DNA from: Lachnospiraceae bacterium
Lineage (GTDB): Bacteria; Bacillota; Clostridia; Lachnospirales; Lachnospiraceae
Direction of reading: 5' to 3'
Assembly (NCBI GenBank): GCA_014804675.1
Contig: JAAUZH010000011.1
Span: forward strand, 151,194-215,193
Length of the DNA stretch: 64,000 bases
The notes under the pieces are model-generated. The model ran no database searches and was not told the origin of the DNA. It was given only the letters and a program-made list of their open reading frames with translations. How positions within the stretch are numbered: position 1 is the first letter of the stretch; every line of letters starts with the position of its first letter. This document shows, piece by piece, positions 1-9,300 of this stretch. Both the position numbers and the translations under genes were made by a program.

Positions 1-520
1 CAACCTTTCCATCGGTATCCGCCCAGATTTCCTCGGCTGTAGTAGCCCTGTGGACTGCAGGATTCGCTTTATTTTCAAATTGTTGTAAAATAACGGCATT
101 TCCATATTCTTCCAACAGCGACTGGGCTTTTGCAATGGCGCCTTTCATTCCCTCTGCTCCCGGGGTCAGTACTACCTCTGCTCCAAGGGCGGATACGATT
201 CTTCTCCTTTCAATACTCATTGTATCCGGCATAGTGAGCACCAGCCTCAAGCCCTTAGCTGCTGCCACAAAAGCAAGGCCAATGCCGGTATTGCCGCTGG
301 TAGGCTCAATGAGCACCGTATCCTGATTGATTTTTCCATCCTTGATGCCCTGTTCTATCATGGCATTGGCAACTCTGTCCTTTACGCTGCCAAGAGGATT
401 GAAATACTCAATCTTTGCGATGATATTAGCTTCAAGGCCATTTTTCTTTCCATAGCTGCCCAGCTCTAAAAGTGGAGTATTTCCAATTAATTCCGTTAAT
501 TTCTTTGCTATTTTTGCCAT
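1..520 (-). CDS. cysK: Cysteine synthase, 3' end missing (outside window)
   Basis: O-acetylserine sulfhydrylase, a PLP enzyme that makes L-cysteine from O-acetylserine and sulfide in the cytosol. The visible N-terminal 173 residues start MAKIAKKLTELIGNTPLL and carry the PLP-lysine context (NPLGSVKDR, K about 47) and the substrate loop PTSGNTGIG, both diagnostic of the CysK/CysM fold. The ATG at 518-520 is preceded by AGAGGAACAAAAT, a good ribosome binding site. The gene runs off the left edge, so the C-terminal half is unseen. It is the last visible gene of a metY - regulator - cysK operon, 44 bp after the regulator. CysK versus CysM cannot be separated from this part alone. Confidence 0.93.
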   Translation of the reverse strand, partial: MAKIAKKLTELIGNTPLLELGSYGKKNGLEANIIAKIEYFNPLGSVKDRVANAMIEQGIKDGKINQDTVLIEPTSGNTGIGLAFVAAAKGLRLVLTMPDTMSIERRRIVSALGAEVVLTPGAEGMKGAIAKAQSLLEEYGNAVILQQFENKANPAVHRATTAEEIWADTDGKV

Positions 521-564
521 ATTTTGTTCCTCTTTTCTTTTTCCTGCTTCTTTTATGGATTCTC

Positions 565-1011
565 TCAAATATAGTACATGGTATTTTCGTTCTGACAGAG
601 CCCCAAGTATTCCTGCACAATATCCTCCAGGGTAACCGTTGTGAGTATCTCCTTTAGCTCTTCATTTACTCTGCTCCAAAGGAGATTTTCCACTGCTGTG
701 GAAATATTCCGGTAGGAGGCCGCCTCTTCAATCTTATCCTCCTCAATCCTATAATCTCCTTCCAATGCCAGAATAATTGCTTCTGCAGTAATGTTCTTTG
801 CCTTGTCTCCAAGGAAATAGCCTCCCTGAGCCCCTTTGATGCTCTTTACGATTCCTGCCTTCTTTAAGCTGGCGAACACATGCTCCAGATAATGGACGGA
901 AATCTGATTGCGGTTGGCGATGCTGTTCAGCGTAATATATCCATCCTTTGCATTCACTGCCAAATCTACCAATGCCCTTATTCCATATCTTCCTCTTGTT
1001 GATACTTTCAT
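565..1011 (-). CDS. Rrf2-family regulator, CymR-like
   Basis: Transcription regulator of 148 residues. The start MKVSTRGRYGIRALVDLA and the winged-helix wing (IKGAQGGYFLG, about residues 58-68) are typical of Rrf2. The three-cysteine iron-sulfur cluster motif of IscR/NsrR is absent: the only cysteine is near the C-terminus (LGLCQNE). This fits CymR, which in Bacillus and Staphylococcus senses O-acetylserine through a complex with CysK; here cysK lies directly downstream. The start codon overlaps the metY stop by 4 bp (ATGA), so the two are translationally coupled. It probably represses its own operon through the symmetric site at 2502-2557. The family call is firm; the CymR role is inferred from context. 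Confidence 0.88.
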   Translation of the reverse strand: MKVSTRGRYGIRALVDLAVNAKDGYITLNSIANRNQISVHYLEHVFASLKKAGIVKSIKGAQGGYFLGDKAKNITAEAIILALEGDYRIEEDKIEEAASYRNISTAVENLLWSRVNEELKEILTTVTLEDIVQEYLGLCQNENTMYYI

Positions 1012-2321
1012 TCTCCCACTACCTTAAATGCTTCTTCCAGATCCTGTATGATATCATCAATATTTTCCGTTCCAATAGACAGACGAATGGTATTTGGCTT
1101 AATGCCCTGTTCTAACAGTTCCGCTTCATTCAACTGTGAATGGGTAGTGGAAGCCGGATGAATCACTAAGGACTTTACATCCGCCACATTTGCTAACAGA
1201 GAAAACAACTCTAAATTATCAATAAAGTCTTTTGCTTTTTTCGCATCTCCCTTAATCTCAAAGGTGAAAATAGAACCGCCTCCATTGGGGAAATATTTCT
1301 GGTATAGTGCCTTCTGGCTTTCATCCTTTGTAACAGAAGGATGATGTACTTCCTCTACCTGCGGATGATTGTTTAAGTATTCCACTACTTTCAAGGCATT
1401 TTCCACATGACGTTCCACCCGGAGAGATAATGTTTCCAGACCCTGCAGGAAGAAAAATGCATGGAATGGTGATAAAGTAGCTCCGGTATCCCTTAATAAA
1501 ATAGCACGTATTTTCGTCACAAATGCTGCCGGTCCCACTGCTTTTGTAAAGCTTACACCGTGATAACTTGGGTTTGGCTCTGTCAGAGAAGGAAACTTTC
1601 CGCTTGCTTCCCAGTCGAACTTTCCGCTGTCAACAATGACACCGCCTATTGTAGTACCATGTCCTCCGATAAATTTGGTAGCAGAATGCACTACGATATC
1701 CGCACCATATTCAATCGGTCTTACAAGATACGGTGTAGCAAAGGTATTGTCAATGACAAGGGGGATATTATGCTTATGGGCAATTTCTGCAAGTTTTTCA
1801 ATATCCACCACTTCTGAGCGGGGATTTCCTAAAGTTTCAATGAAAACCGCTTTTGTATTTTCCAAAATAGCATTTTCTACTTCTTCATAATTGAAGGGGT
1901 CCACAAAGGTTGTTGTAATTCCATACTCCGGAAGGGTATGAGCTAATAAATTATAGGTACCGCCATAAATATTCTTTGCGGATACAATATGTTCTCCTGC
2001 CTTTGCCAGATTCTGAAAGGTGTAGGAAATTGCTGCTGCTCCGGAAGCTACTGCCAGGGCTGCAACGCCTCCTTCCAAAGCTGCGATTCTCTGTTCAAAT
2101 ACATCCTCCGTAGGATTGGTAAGTCTTCCGTATATATTTCCCGCATCCGAAAGTCCGAAGCGCGCTGCTGCATGATCGGAATTCCGAAATACATAAGAAG
2201 ATGTCTGGTAAATCGGAACTGCTCTGGCATCCGTTACCGGGTCTGGTTTTTCCTGTCCTACATGTAATTGTAATGTCTCAAATTTTAACTTTCTGTTTTC
2301 TCTTGTTATTTTTTCACTCAT
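1008..2321 (-). CDS. metY: O-acetylhomoserine sulfhydrylase
   Basis: PLP enzyme of the Cys/Met metabolism family, 437 residues, the usual length for MetY. It condenses O-acetylhomoserine with sulfide to homocysteine. Seen: FETLQLHVGQEKPDP at the N-terminus, the PLP lysine in VVHSATKFIGGHGT (about residues 212-225), and the C-terminal SLVIHPASTTHSQL and IRLSIGTENIDDI signatures. It is the first gene of the metY - Rrf2 - cysK operon and follows the strong promoter at 2537-2565, with a leader of roughly 200 nt. The leader was inspected for an S-box or T-box core and none was recognised. Reverse transsulfuration activity is possible for relatives, but the length and N-terminus favour MetY. Confidence 0.93.
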   Translation of the reverse strand: MSEKITRENRKLKFETLQLHVGQEKPDPVTDARAVPIYQTSSYVFRNSDHAAARFGLSDAGNIYGRLTNPTEDVFEQRIAALEGGVAALAVASGAAAISYTFQNLAKAGEHIVSAKNIYGGTYNLLAHTLPEYGITTTFVDPFNYEEVENAILENTKAVFIETLGNPRSEVVDIEKLAEIAHKHNIPLVIDNTFATPYLVRPIEYGADIVVHSATKFIGGHGTTIGGVIVDSGKFDWEASGKFPSLTEPNPSYHGVSFTKAVGPAAFVTKIRAILLRDTGATLSPFHAFFFLQGLETLSLRVERHVENALKVVEYLNNHPQVEEVHHPSVTKDESQKALYQKYFPNGGGSIFTFEIKGDAKKAKDFIDNLELFSLLANVADVKSLVIHPASTTHSQLNEAELLEQGIKPNTIRLSIGTENIDDIIQDLEEAFKVVGE

Positions 2322-2501
2322 GATTTTTCTCCTATCCGGCTGACTGCCTTGATTCTTTTCTTATTTTTTCATTTCGCTGTTGCTTTCTATTTACCTCCTA
2401 TTGACACCGGCAACACATTCGATGCTCCTTTTTTATGTATTCTGCTTTTACAACTGATATTGTTTCATTTTCCATTCTGGTTACCACCTTTTTCCTTTTT
2501 C

Positions 2502-2557
2502 CATACTTGTTTTGTATGAATTAACCTTACGAGTGCATTATAACCTCTAATTCATAC
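2502..2557. promoter_or_regulatory. Symmetric operator around the metY promoter
   Basis: A perfect 10-bp inverted repeat, GTATGAATTA (2514-2523) and TAATTCATAC (2548-2557), spaced by 24 bp, encloses the -10 box and part of the -35/-10 spacer. A further CATAC half-site at 2502-2506 forms CATAC-N7-GTATG with the first arm. Three half-sites over a promoter suggest binding by a dimeric regulator, most simply the Rrf2 protein encoded in the same operon. Confidence 0.6.
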
Positions 2558-2565
2558 CATGTCAA
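2537..2565 (-). promoter_or_regulatory. Consensus sigma-A promoter of the metY operon
   Basis: On the minus strand there is a perfect TTGACA (2560-2565), a 17-bp spacer and a perfect TATAAT (2537-2542). Transcription would start near 2530 and run into metY at 2321. So strong a promoter in a biosynthetic operon implies tight repression. Confidence 0.85.
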
Positions 2566-2591
2566 TAGGATTAGTAAACTTTTTTTAAAAG

Positions 2592-2823
2592 AACCGTTCA
2601 GCCCGTCCGAAAGAGCGTGTGCATTTTGAAAGGCATGGAACAGGCAGAGCACATAGTAATCTGTCATGCCTTGGCAAAGTCGCCAGCACTTACGCACCGT
2701 GTTTGGGTGCGTTAGTACTGTTGCGTCTTTGCAGAGCGAAAGCGTGCATGAAAGACTACTATGTGCTCTGCCTGCTCCATGCCTTTCAAAATGCACACGC
2801 TCTTTCGGACGGGCTGAATGGTT
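2592..2823 (+). ncRNA. Structured hairpin element, copy A
   Basis: A 232-bp element with 71-bp arms (2592-2662 and 2753-2823) that are complementary except at three positions, all transitions. The 90-nt core can fold as CATG/CATG, then GCAAAG/CTTTGC, CGC/GCG, AG/CT, ACT/AGT and ACGCACC/GGTGCGT, with small conserved bulges, plus a side hairpin GC-GAAA-GC (a GNRA tetraloop). The plus strand is taken as sense because the GNRA loop reads there. Flanks show an imperfect direct repeat (ACTTTTTTTAAAAGAAC on the left, ACTCTTTTTAAGAAC on the right). It lies between the divergent metY and arcC promoters. The short reading frames inside it are by-products of the palindrome. Confidence 0.7.
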
Positions 2824-2855
2824 ACTCTTTTTAAGAACAAAAACAGAATTTCCCA

Positions 2856-2884
2856 TATACAATTTTTCAGAAATTTGTTATAAT
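2856..2884 (+). promoter_or_regulatory. arcC promoter
   Basis: TATACA (2856-2861), a 17-bp spacer and TATAAT (2879-2884) with an extended -10 (TGtTATAAT). It lies about 30 bp after hairpin copy A and directly upstream of the arcC ribosome binding site. Confidence 0.65.
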
Positions 2885-2918
2885 TTTACTATCTTTATTT
2901 TCAAGGAAGGACATGATT

Positions 2919-3854
2919 ATGAGCAAGAAAAAAGTTGTAGTATCTTTAGGACATGAAGCATTAGGCTATACCACTTTAGAACAATTGGATGCCGTTCAAC
3001 ATACAGCAAAAGCACTGGCAGATCTGGTAGAAGCAGATTATCAGTTGACCATTACACATTCCAACGGTCCCCAGGTAAGCATGATTCATAAGGCTATGAC
3101 AGAGCTGCGCCGTATTTATATTGACTATACTCCAGCTCCTATGTGCGTTTGTTCTGCCATGAGTCAGGGATATGTAGGATATGATATTCAAAATTCCCTT
3201 CGGGCTGAACTGCTTAGCAGAGGTATTTCCAAGCCTGTGAGCACCATATTGACACAGGTCACTGTAGACCCTTATGATGAGGCCTTTTATGATCCAAAGA
3301 AAGTCATTGGACGTTATATGAGCAAAGAAGATGCGGACCTTGAGGTCAAGAAGGGCAATTATGTAGTGGAAGAGCCGGGGAAAGGCTACCGAAGAGCTAT
3401 CGCAGCTCCAAAGCCTATTGATATTGTAGAGATTGATGCCATCAAAGCGCTTACCGATGCGGATCAGGTCGTGATTGCCTGCGGCGGCGGCGGCATTCCG
3501 GTCATTGAACAGAAACATGCATTAAAAGGAGCTTCCGCCGTTATTGAAAAGGATTCCATCGCCGGAAAGCTTGCCTCTGACCTACAGGCAGATGAGCTGA
3601 TTATTTTAACCAGCGTAGAACAGGTTTATAAAAATTATGGCAGGGAGCATATGGAACCCATTTCTTCCATGACTGTCTCCCAGGCAAAGGATTACATAGC
3701 AGAAGGGCATTTCGGAGCAGGGAATATGCTTCCTAAAATTGAAGCTGCCATTGCTTATCTGGAAAAGGTTCCTAAAGGCATCGTGCGGATTACTTCGCTA
3801 AAGAAGGCAAATGATGCGGTAAGAGGGAAAACAGGGACTGTCATTACGGCATAA
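2919..3854 (+). CDS. arcC: Carbamate kinase
   Basis: Amino-acid kinase family enzyme of 311 residues that interconverts carbamoyl phosphate plus ADP with ATP plus carbamate and ammonia. Seen: VVSLGHEALG at the N-terminus, THSNGPQV (about 47-54), VIACGGGGIPV (about 188-198), the ATP-site VIEKDSIAGKLAS (about 211-223) and the C-terminal GAGNMLPKIEAA. I chose the second ATG (2919): AAGGAAGG sits 8 bp before it but only 2 bp before the ATG at 2913. No arcA or arcB is nearby, so its use in arginine, agmatine or purine fermentation is undetermined. Transcribed alone and followed by a terminator. Confidence 0.93.
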   Translation: MSKKKVVVSLGHEALGYTTLEQLDAVQHTAKALADLVEADYQLTITHSNGPQVSMIHKAMTELRRIYIDYTPAPMCVCSAMSQGYVGYDIQNSLRAELLSRGISKPVSTILTQVTVDPYDEAFYDPKKVIGRYMSKEDADLEVKKGNYVVEEPGKGYRRAIAAPKPIDIVEIDAIKALTDADQVVIACGGGGIPVIEQKHALKGASAVIEKDSIAGKLASDLQADELIILTSVEQVYKNYGREHMEPISSMTVSQAKDYIAEGHFGAGNMLPKIEAAIAYLEKVPKGIVRITSLKKANDAVRGKTGTVITA

Positions 3855-3863
3855 AAGAACAAG

Positions 3864-3896
3864 GAGGCTGCCTCTCTTTCACGGCAGCCTCTTCTT
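3864..3896. terminator. Bidirectional terminator between arcC and lspA
   Basis: A 9-bp GC-rich stem, GAGGCTGCC (3864-3872) with GGCAGCCTC (3883-3891), a 10-nt loop, then TTCTTT on the plus side. It lies between convergent arcC and lspA stop codons. Confidence 0.8.
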
Positions 3897-4393
3897 TACT
3901 TCATCCCAGCCAAAGCCGCAATCAGGGCTCCTGCCACGATAAAGAAATCCGACAGGTTAAATACCACCTTGGAAATCCCCGGGAAACGTTTGAACCGAAA
4001 TCCAAAATAATCTACCACGTATTTCCGCTTTATCCGGTCATAGGTATTGCTAAAGGCTCCTCCTAATAACAGGCTCAATCCAGCCTTTAACAGATTGTTT
4101 CCCTTTTGAAAAAAGGAAAGTAAAAATAGCATCAGACAAAATACAGTTAAAATGATAGATATTAAAGCCATCAGCTTTCTTTTCTTCTCTCCCAGATTCA
4201 AAAAAGCCCCTTCATTATGGTACTTGGTCAGATAAAGCTTTCCTCCCACTATATCCTTTTGTACATTTTCCTTTCCCCATGCTTCTGCCATGTTCTTCAT
4301 AAACCATTCACACAGAAAAAGACTTCCTATCATAATCACATATACCAAAGCCGTTCTCCTTTCCACTGCCATTTTCCCAAGAGTAACGTTCAT
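3896..4393 (-). CDS. lspA: Signal peptidase II (lipoprotein signal peptidase)
   Basis: Membrane aspartyl protease of 165 residues that removes signal peptides from prolipoproteins. Four hydrophobic segments are visible (about 17-33, 76-93, 103-115 and 147-163). The two catalytic aspartates sit in GGAFSNTYDRI (about 111-121) and FNLSDFF (about 145-151), and the family motif N-E-G-A-F occurs at about 60. The first motif has S where G is common (GGAxGN). The substrate pool includes the GH78 rhamnosidase lipoprotein in this window. It has its own promoter at 4415-4443. Confidence 0.9.
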   Translation of the reverse strand: MNVTLGKMAVERRTALVYVIMIGSLFLCEWFMKNMAEAWGKENVQKDIVGGKLYLTKYHNEGAFLNLGEKKRKLMALISIILTVFCLMLFLLSFFQKGNNLLKAGLSLLLGGAFSNTYDRIKRKYVVDYFGFRFKRFPGISKVVFNLSDFFIVAGALIAALAGMK

Positions 4394-4414
4394 AAAATGA
4401 CTGCTCTTCTTTTA

Positions 4415-4443
4415 ACCATAATTTCTACTAACGGAAATGTCAA
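4415..4443 (-). promoter_or_regulatory. lspA promoter
   Basis: On the minus strand, TTGACA (4438-4443), a 17-bp spacer and TATGGT (4415-4420), about 22 bp upstream of the lspA ATG. Confidence 0.6.
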
Positions 4444-4492
4444 CTTATTTCTCGTAAGATAGTAAAGGATAAATAACAATTCTGCCTGCCCG

Positions 4493-6241
4493 CTACGATC
4501 TGGCCAATGCCTCAAAAACCCCTGACAGACTCAGCCGGCCAAATCCCCATTCCGTATTGGGATATTCCATCCCGTTTTCTCTGGTGGCTCCCCGTATAAA
4601 ATAATTTCTTGCTGTAGGTGTATTGACAATCGTATCATGCCCCTCCACAACGGCCCACTGATAAAAGTCAGCCATGGCGCCTGCCGTAATAGCTGCCGAA
4701 AGGCTGGAACCCGTATCCGGCCCCAATGCAGTGGATACATTTACACCTGGCGCCGCCAGATCCGGCTTCAGGCTTCCTCTTCTTCCAAATCCTCTTCCGC
4801 TTTTATAATAAAAGCTGTTATTGATGCTGTTATAATTGGTAACGGTTATGGTATTCTGGGCATAAGCCGGAGCCGTAATGGTCGCATTTGGATTGGATTG
4901 CAGAAAATAGGTATCGCTGCGCAGGAACTGACATATGGGAAGCCATGCATTAAACTGGCTGTTTCCATTTTCTCCTCTTGCATAAACACGAATAGTCCAA
5001 ATACCCGAAATAGGCCTCGTAAACCGCATGGAAACCAATTCTTCTCCAGAGCTTTGTTCCACCAGCGCATACTCCACCTGAACCCTGCTTTCGCTATAGA
5101 TAAACGTAAACAGAAGCGGCTGATTTGCCGTGTAAACCGCTTCTCTTGTTTCTTCCCCGCTTGGACTCCTTATGGATACGGTAAACAAATTGGGAATATC
5201 CCCCCATAGTTCCAGCAAAAAGCCTTCCTCATTTTCTCCGACCCTAATTTCCACATCCTGCCAGTCCCGTCCGTTTGTAACGGAAACATAGCCTTCATAA
5301 TGGCTTGCCGCATTCCCTTCATTTCCCCCGCATACTACTACTCCTCTGCTTCTTCTGTTCGCCAGTCGATCTAAATAGGTGGATAAAATGGAATTTCCCA
5401 TATGATCTCCAGAATTTGTTCCCATTCCTATGCAAATAATAACAGGTCTGTTAAATATCTTTGCAAAATTATCCAGATATTTTAAGCCACATAAAATATC
5501 CGATTCCTGGAAGCAGACCGCCTCTTCCGGAATTTTATAGTATTCCTTCAAATGTGCCTTTGCTTCCTTGCATTTTACCATTACAATCTGAGCATCCGGT
5601 GCAGCTCCCCGAAAGATTGCGCCACCGCCTAAGATACTTCCTGCCGCTACGCTTGCCATTTTAGTTCCATGGCCGATAAAATCATTGGAGGGCACGATAT
5701 CCCTGGGATTCTCACTGGAAAGAGCTTCATTAATCATATCATTGGTATATTCGCTTCCATATTCAAATCCTTCTGGAGGTGTTCCCGTCTGAATGGTCTG
5801 ATCCCAAATCGCCAATATCCGGCTGCTTCCGTCACTTCGTCGAAACACATCCATCTCATACCGGATTCCCGTATCAATAAAACCAATAATGACTCCTCTT
5901 CCTGTCAGATTCAAAGGCGCATTATTCGTTTGAATAATTCCGGAATCAATCAGCGGGTCCGGATTAAATATCTGGGAAGTGGCACTGCTGAAATCCTCCC
6001 GCTGCATGGGCAAAATCATTCCCGCATCCATAATGCCATAGCATTTTGGTATGAAGTTATACCGAAGGACACTAATGCTTAAGTCATTCATATTTCTCCT
6101 GTTAATATAAGATATCTGCAGATCCTGTTCCAACGTTGTCTGGCAATACTCAAGTCCAGGTCTGAAATCGCTTTCTGGAACAATAAAGTCTGTAATCAAA
6201 TCAAAATAATCATTTGATAATATTTTTTCCTTACAGGTCAT
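4493..6241 (-). CDS. Subtilisin-like S8 protease, Csp-like
   Basis: Serine protease of 582 residues. The catalytic triad is complete: D123 in GFIDTGI, H191 in DFIGHGTKMASVA and S513 in GSSLSAA. The long insert between Asp and His (IWDQTIQTGTPP...) and the insert before the Ser region are typical of the clostridial CspB/CspC-like S8 group, which includes the proteases that activate cortex hydrolases during germination. No classical signal peptide is present; the first about 90 residues look like a Csp-type prodomain. It is a single gene here, not the CspBA-CspC pair of Clostridioides, so a germination role is only one possibility. It has its own promoter at 6272-6300. Confidence 0.85.
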   Translation of the reverse strand: MTCKEKILSNDYFDLITDFIVPESDFRPGLEYCQTTLEQDLQISYINRRNMNDLSISVLRYNFIPKCYGIMDAGMILPMQREDFSSATSQIFNPDPLIDSGIIQTNNAPLNLTGRGVIIGFIDTGIRYEMDVFRRSDGSSRILAIWDQTIQTGTPPEGFEYGSEYTNDMINEALSSENPRDIVPSNDFIGHGTKMASVAAGSILGGGAIFRGAAPDAQIVMVKCKEAKAHLKEYYKIPEEAVCFQESDILCGLKYLDNFAKIFNRPVIICIGMGTNSGDHMGNSILSTYLDRLANRRSRGVVVCGGNEGNAASHYEGYVSVTNGRDWQDVEIRVGENEEGFLLELWGDIPNLFTVSIRSPSGEETREAVYTANQPLLFTFIYSESRVQVEYALVEQSSGEELVSMRFTRPISGIWTIRVYARGENGNSQFNAWLPICQFLRSDTYFLQSNPNATITAPAYAQNTITVTNYNSINNSFYYKSGRGFGRRGSLKPDLAAPGVNVSTALGPDTGSSLSAAITAGAMADFYQWAVVEGHDTIVNTPTARNYFIRGATRENGMEYPNTEWGFGRLSLSGVFEALARS

Positions 6242-6271
6242 ATTTTCAGATTTCCTAATTGTTTTCCTTTT

Positions 6272-6300
6272 ATTATATGCAGATATCCACTTTTTGTCTT
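6272..6300 (-). promoter_or_regulatory. Promoter of the S8 protease gene
   Basis: AAGACA (6295-6300), a 17-bp spacer and a perfect TATAAT (6272-6277) on the minus strand, about 30 bp before the start codon. It sits just after the terminator of the upstream gene. Confidence 0.55.
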
Positions 6301-6304
6301 ATAT

Positions 6305-6340
6305 AAAAAATCGTCCCTGCTGTCACAGGAACGATTTTTT
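6305..6340. terminator. Rho-independent terminator of the leucine-rich surface protein gene
   Basis: A 10-bp stem AAAAAATCGT/ACGATTTTTT, one mismatch, then CCTG/CAGG and a 6-nt loop. It gives a U-run on both strands and lies 16 bp after the stop of the gene at 6356. Confidence 0.85.
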
Positions 6341-6355
6341 CTTTTGCTCTATTCG

Positions 6356-9300
6356 TTACTTTTTGATTTTTACAGTTTTAGCCTGCCCTTTTCCTTTTAA
6401 CAGTACTTTATAGTCAGCCAGTTTCTTCTTGGGAACTTTTATAACAGCCTTCTTATAAATATTCTTAAATGCCTTGCTTCCAACCTTTGCAAGCACAGTG
6501 GACTTAATAGTAATCTTCTTTAGCTTTTTACAATTATAAAATGCCTTGGAGCCTATGGAAGTTACCTTTTTACCAATGGTTACACTAGTCAGTGCCTTGC
6601 AGTTATAAAATGCACTGGACCCTATAGTCGTAACGTTGCTTCCGATTGTTATTTTCTTTAACGCCGTACAATTATAAAATGCCTTGGAGCCTATAGAAGT
6701 TACCTTTTTGCCAATGGTCACACTGGTCAGTGCCTTGCAATTATAAAATGCGCTGGACCCTATAGTCGTAACATTGCTTCCAATCGTTATTTTCTTTAAT
6801 GCGGTACAATTGTAAAATGCCTTGGAGCCTATTTCCGTAACAGAAGCAGGAATCGTAATGCTCTTCAGCTTTTTGTTATTTTTAAAGGCACTGGAGGCTA
6901 TCTTCGTCACCTTGTATTCCACACCGGCAATCGTAACGGTAGAAGGAATTTTAATAGTAGTTTCCGTTGTAGACGCTGCCTTCTGATAGGTTACTTCTCC
7001 GTCCTTATCTCCTTTCTTACTAACGGTTACTACAGCTCCTGTAGCAGCATCCTGATAATTTTCTCCCTCTTTGATTTCCGGCCATTTTACGCTAATAGTT
7101 CCTTTTGCAGAAACTGTTTTTCCATCTGATTTGGTAGCAATGACACTAACATCCACTGACTTTTGTTTGCTTTCCGCACTTACCGCCTTTACCAGACCAT
7201 TTTGATTTACAGTTAATAGCTCTGGACAATTAGATGTATATACCAGTTTATTATTTGTATATTTTGCCAGCTCTGCTGCAGAAGTCACAGTTACCGTCTG
7301 GTTCAGACAGTTCGTAATCTTAGTTTCAATCTGTGCTGACTGCCCCGGATTCAGAATCCTTTTTTCGCTGGGCACGATAAGCTGGACGCTTCTCAAATCC
7401 GCACTAACTGTATACGTAAATCTTTTAGCATATTGCCCGGCATTGGCAGAACCTGCTGGATGGGATGCAGGATACACCGTTATATGAGCCGTCCCCACCC
7501 CTGCCGGAATCAGATAAAAATACTTTTGGGACTGATTATTTTTATTATTTTCTGCCACCGTAGTGGTAATCGTTCCCGGTGTAGCTCCTGTTATCTTTGC
7601 AGTACCATCAGAAGCATTCTTTCCAGGATACATGACAGACGGATTATCCGAAACCACTGTCACATTCCAATCCTTAATATTGCTGCTATCCATTTCTTTA
7701 TCAGAATATTTCAAATCATAATAAATCTTTGGCTTTTCATTTTTAGCATCTACCTGAAGATTCGTAACGGAGTTTGCCTGCAGTTCACCGTCAACCCCAT
7801 TCTTATTGTCATAATTCCGATACAAATCAGCCTGATACCAGGCCTTTATTACTTCCACCTGATACTTTGTCGTAAAGTCTGTCTTAATACAGCTACCTGT
7901 CTCGTAAGAATTGTTTAAAGGAAACTGTACCTGACAGCAGACATATAAAGGATAGCTTCCTTCCTTCACGCCGGTAACACGGAAAACATCCACTGCCTTT
8001 TTATTGGTTTCCGCATCATTTTTCTTATATGATGACTGAGAATCGAAGTTGTCTGACATACCGCCCTCACTATTGACATACTGCCCGCTTATCCGGGTAG
8101 TATCATTGTCATAGGTATTGATAAAATAACCTTCCACATTACCGCTCACCGCCATGAAAATCTGTTCCCTATCCGATTCCGGCACCGAATTTTGTAGATC
8201 TCCCACAACAATATAGCGGAAAGCTTTCAATTCGGGAGCATTTTTATCTGAATTTTCCATATGCACATAGTAAGGGAAATCCATAGTCTCATTGATTCCC
8301 ACCTTAATAGCTTCTTTTGCAGGCTTTACTGTAATACTCACCCTATAATCTGTAGTATCCTTAGATATGTCTGACCGACTATTAAATGCTTTCGGTTCTA
8401 TTACTGTAGTGCTGTATAGGGAAACCTTCTCCAGCTTTGGACACCCTGCCAATGCATCTACACTGATATACTTTACACTTGTTCCAAAATTCACCTCTTT
8501 CAACAGCTCACAGCTTTTACATATGCTACCCTCTACGGTTTCTACTGCTGTTTTTGAAATATCAAATTCCGTCATAGCCGTCTGTGCAAATGCACTTGTA
8601 CTAATCTTGGTAAGAGAAGTTGCATTTGAAAAGTCAAAGGATATTTTATAAGAATCTGACATTGTCTTATTTACGTTTCCGTCTGCTGTTTCAATTTCAG
8701 CGCATTGATAAAAAGCATTATTTCCTATACTTTTAAGATTCGGGCCAAATTTCACGGCATTAAGGCTCTTGCAGCCCTGAAAAGCATTATTGCCGATAAT
8801 TTCAACGGAGTCCAGATTTGTGCCCGACAAATCCAATGCAATACAAGCGGAAAATGCATTCTGCTGAATTTCCTTTACCGACTGAAAATTCACTTGTTTG
8901 AGTTTACCGTCATTTGCAAAGCATTCCCTCGGCATAACACTCATGGACGGTGACCAGTTCACGGTAGCCAGTTCGTTATTTTCTCTGAAAGCACCTTGTC
9001 CTACAGTCTGCAGCTTATCATTTCCCGATAAGTCCAGATGTTGAAAAGCTGTATCGTAAAAAGCCCTTTCTCCAATCGCTTCCAAAGATGCCGGCAATGT
9101 CATAGAAGAGTCCTGGGTACTTTGAATACCTGTGCACAGTTCAAAACACTGCTTTCCGATATTCTTTATGGTATGATTGCCCGCCAAATGAATATCTTTC
9201 AAATATATACACCCGCCAAAGCATGATTCACCTAGTCCCGATAAATTCGTATTTACAAGAAAATCCAGACTGGTCATATTCAGACACAGTTCAAAGGTGT

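Noticed and set aside
2322..2530. S-box, T-box or other riboswitch in the metY leader
   Set aside because: No recognisable riboswitch core or terminator hairpin; the symmetric operator gives a simpler explanation of control.
2619..2862. Reading frames on both strands inside hairpin copy A (and similar ones in copies B and D)
   Set aside because: They arise because the arms are complementary and repeat in each copy; no ribosome binding site, and substitutions follow base pairing rather than codon positions.
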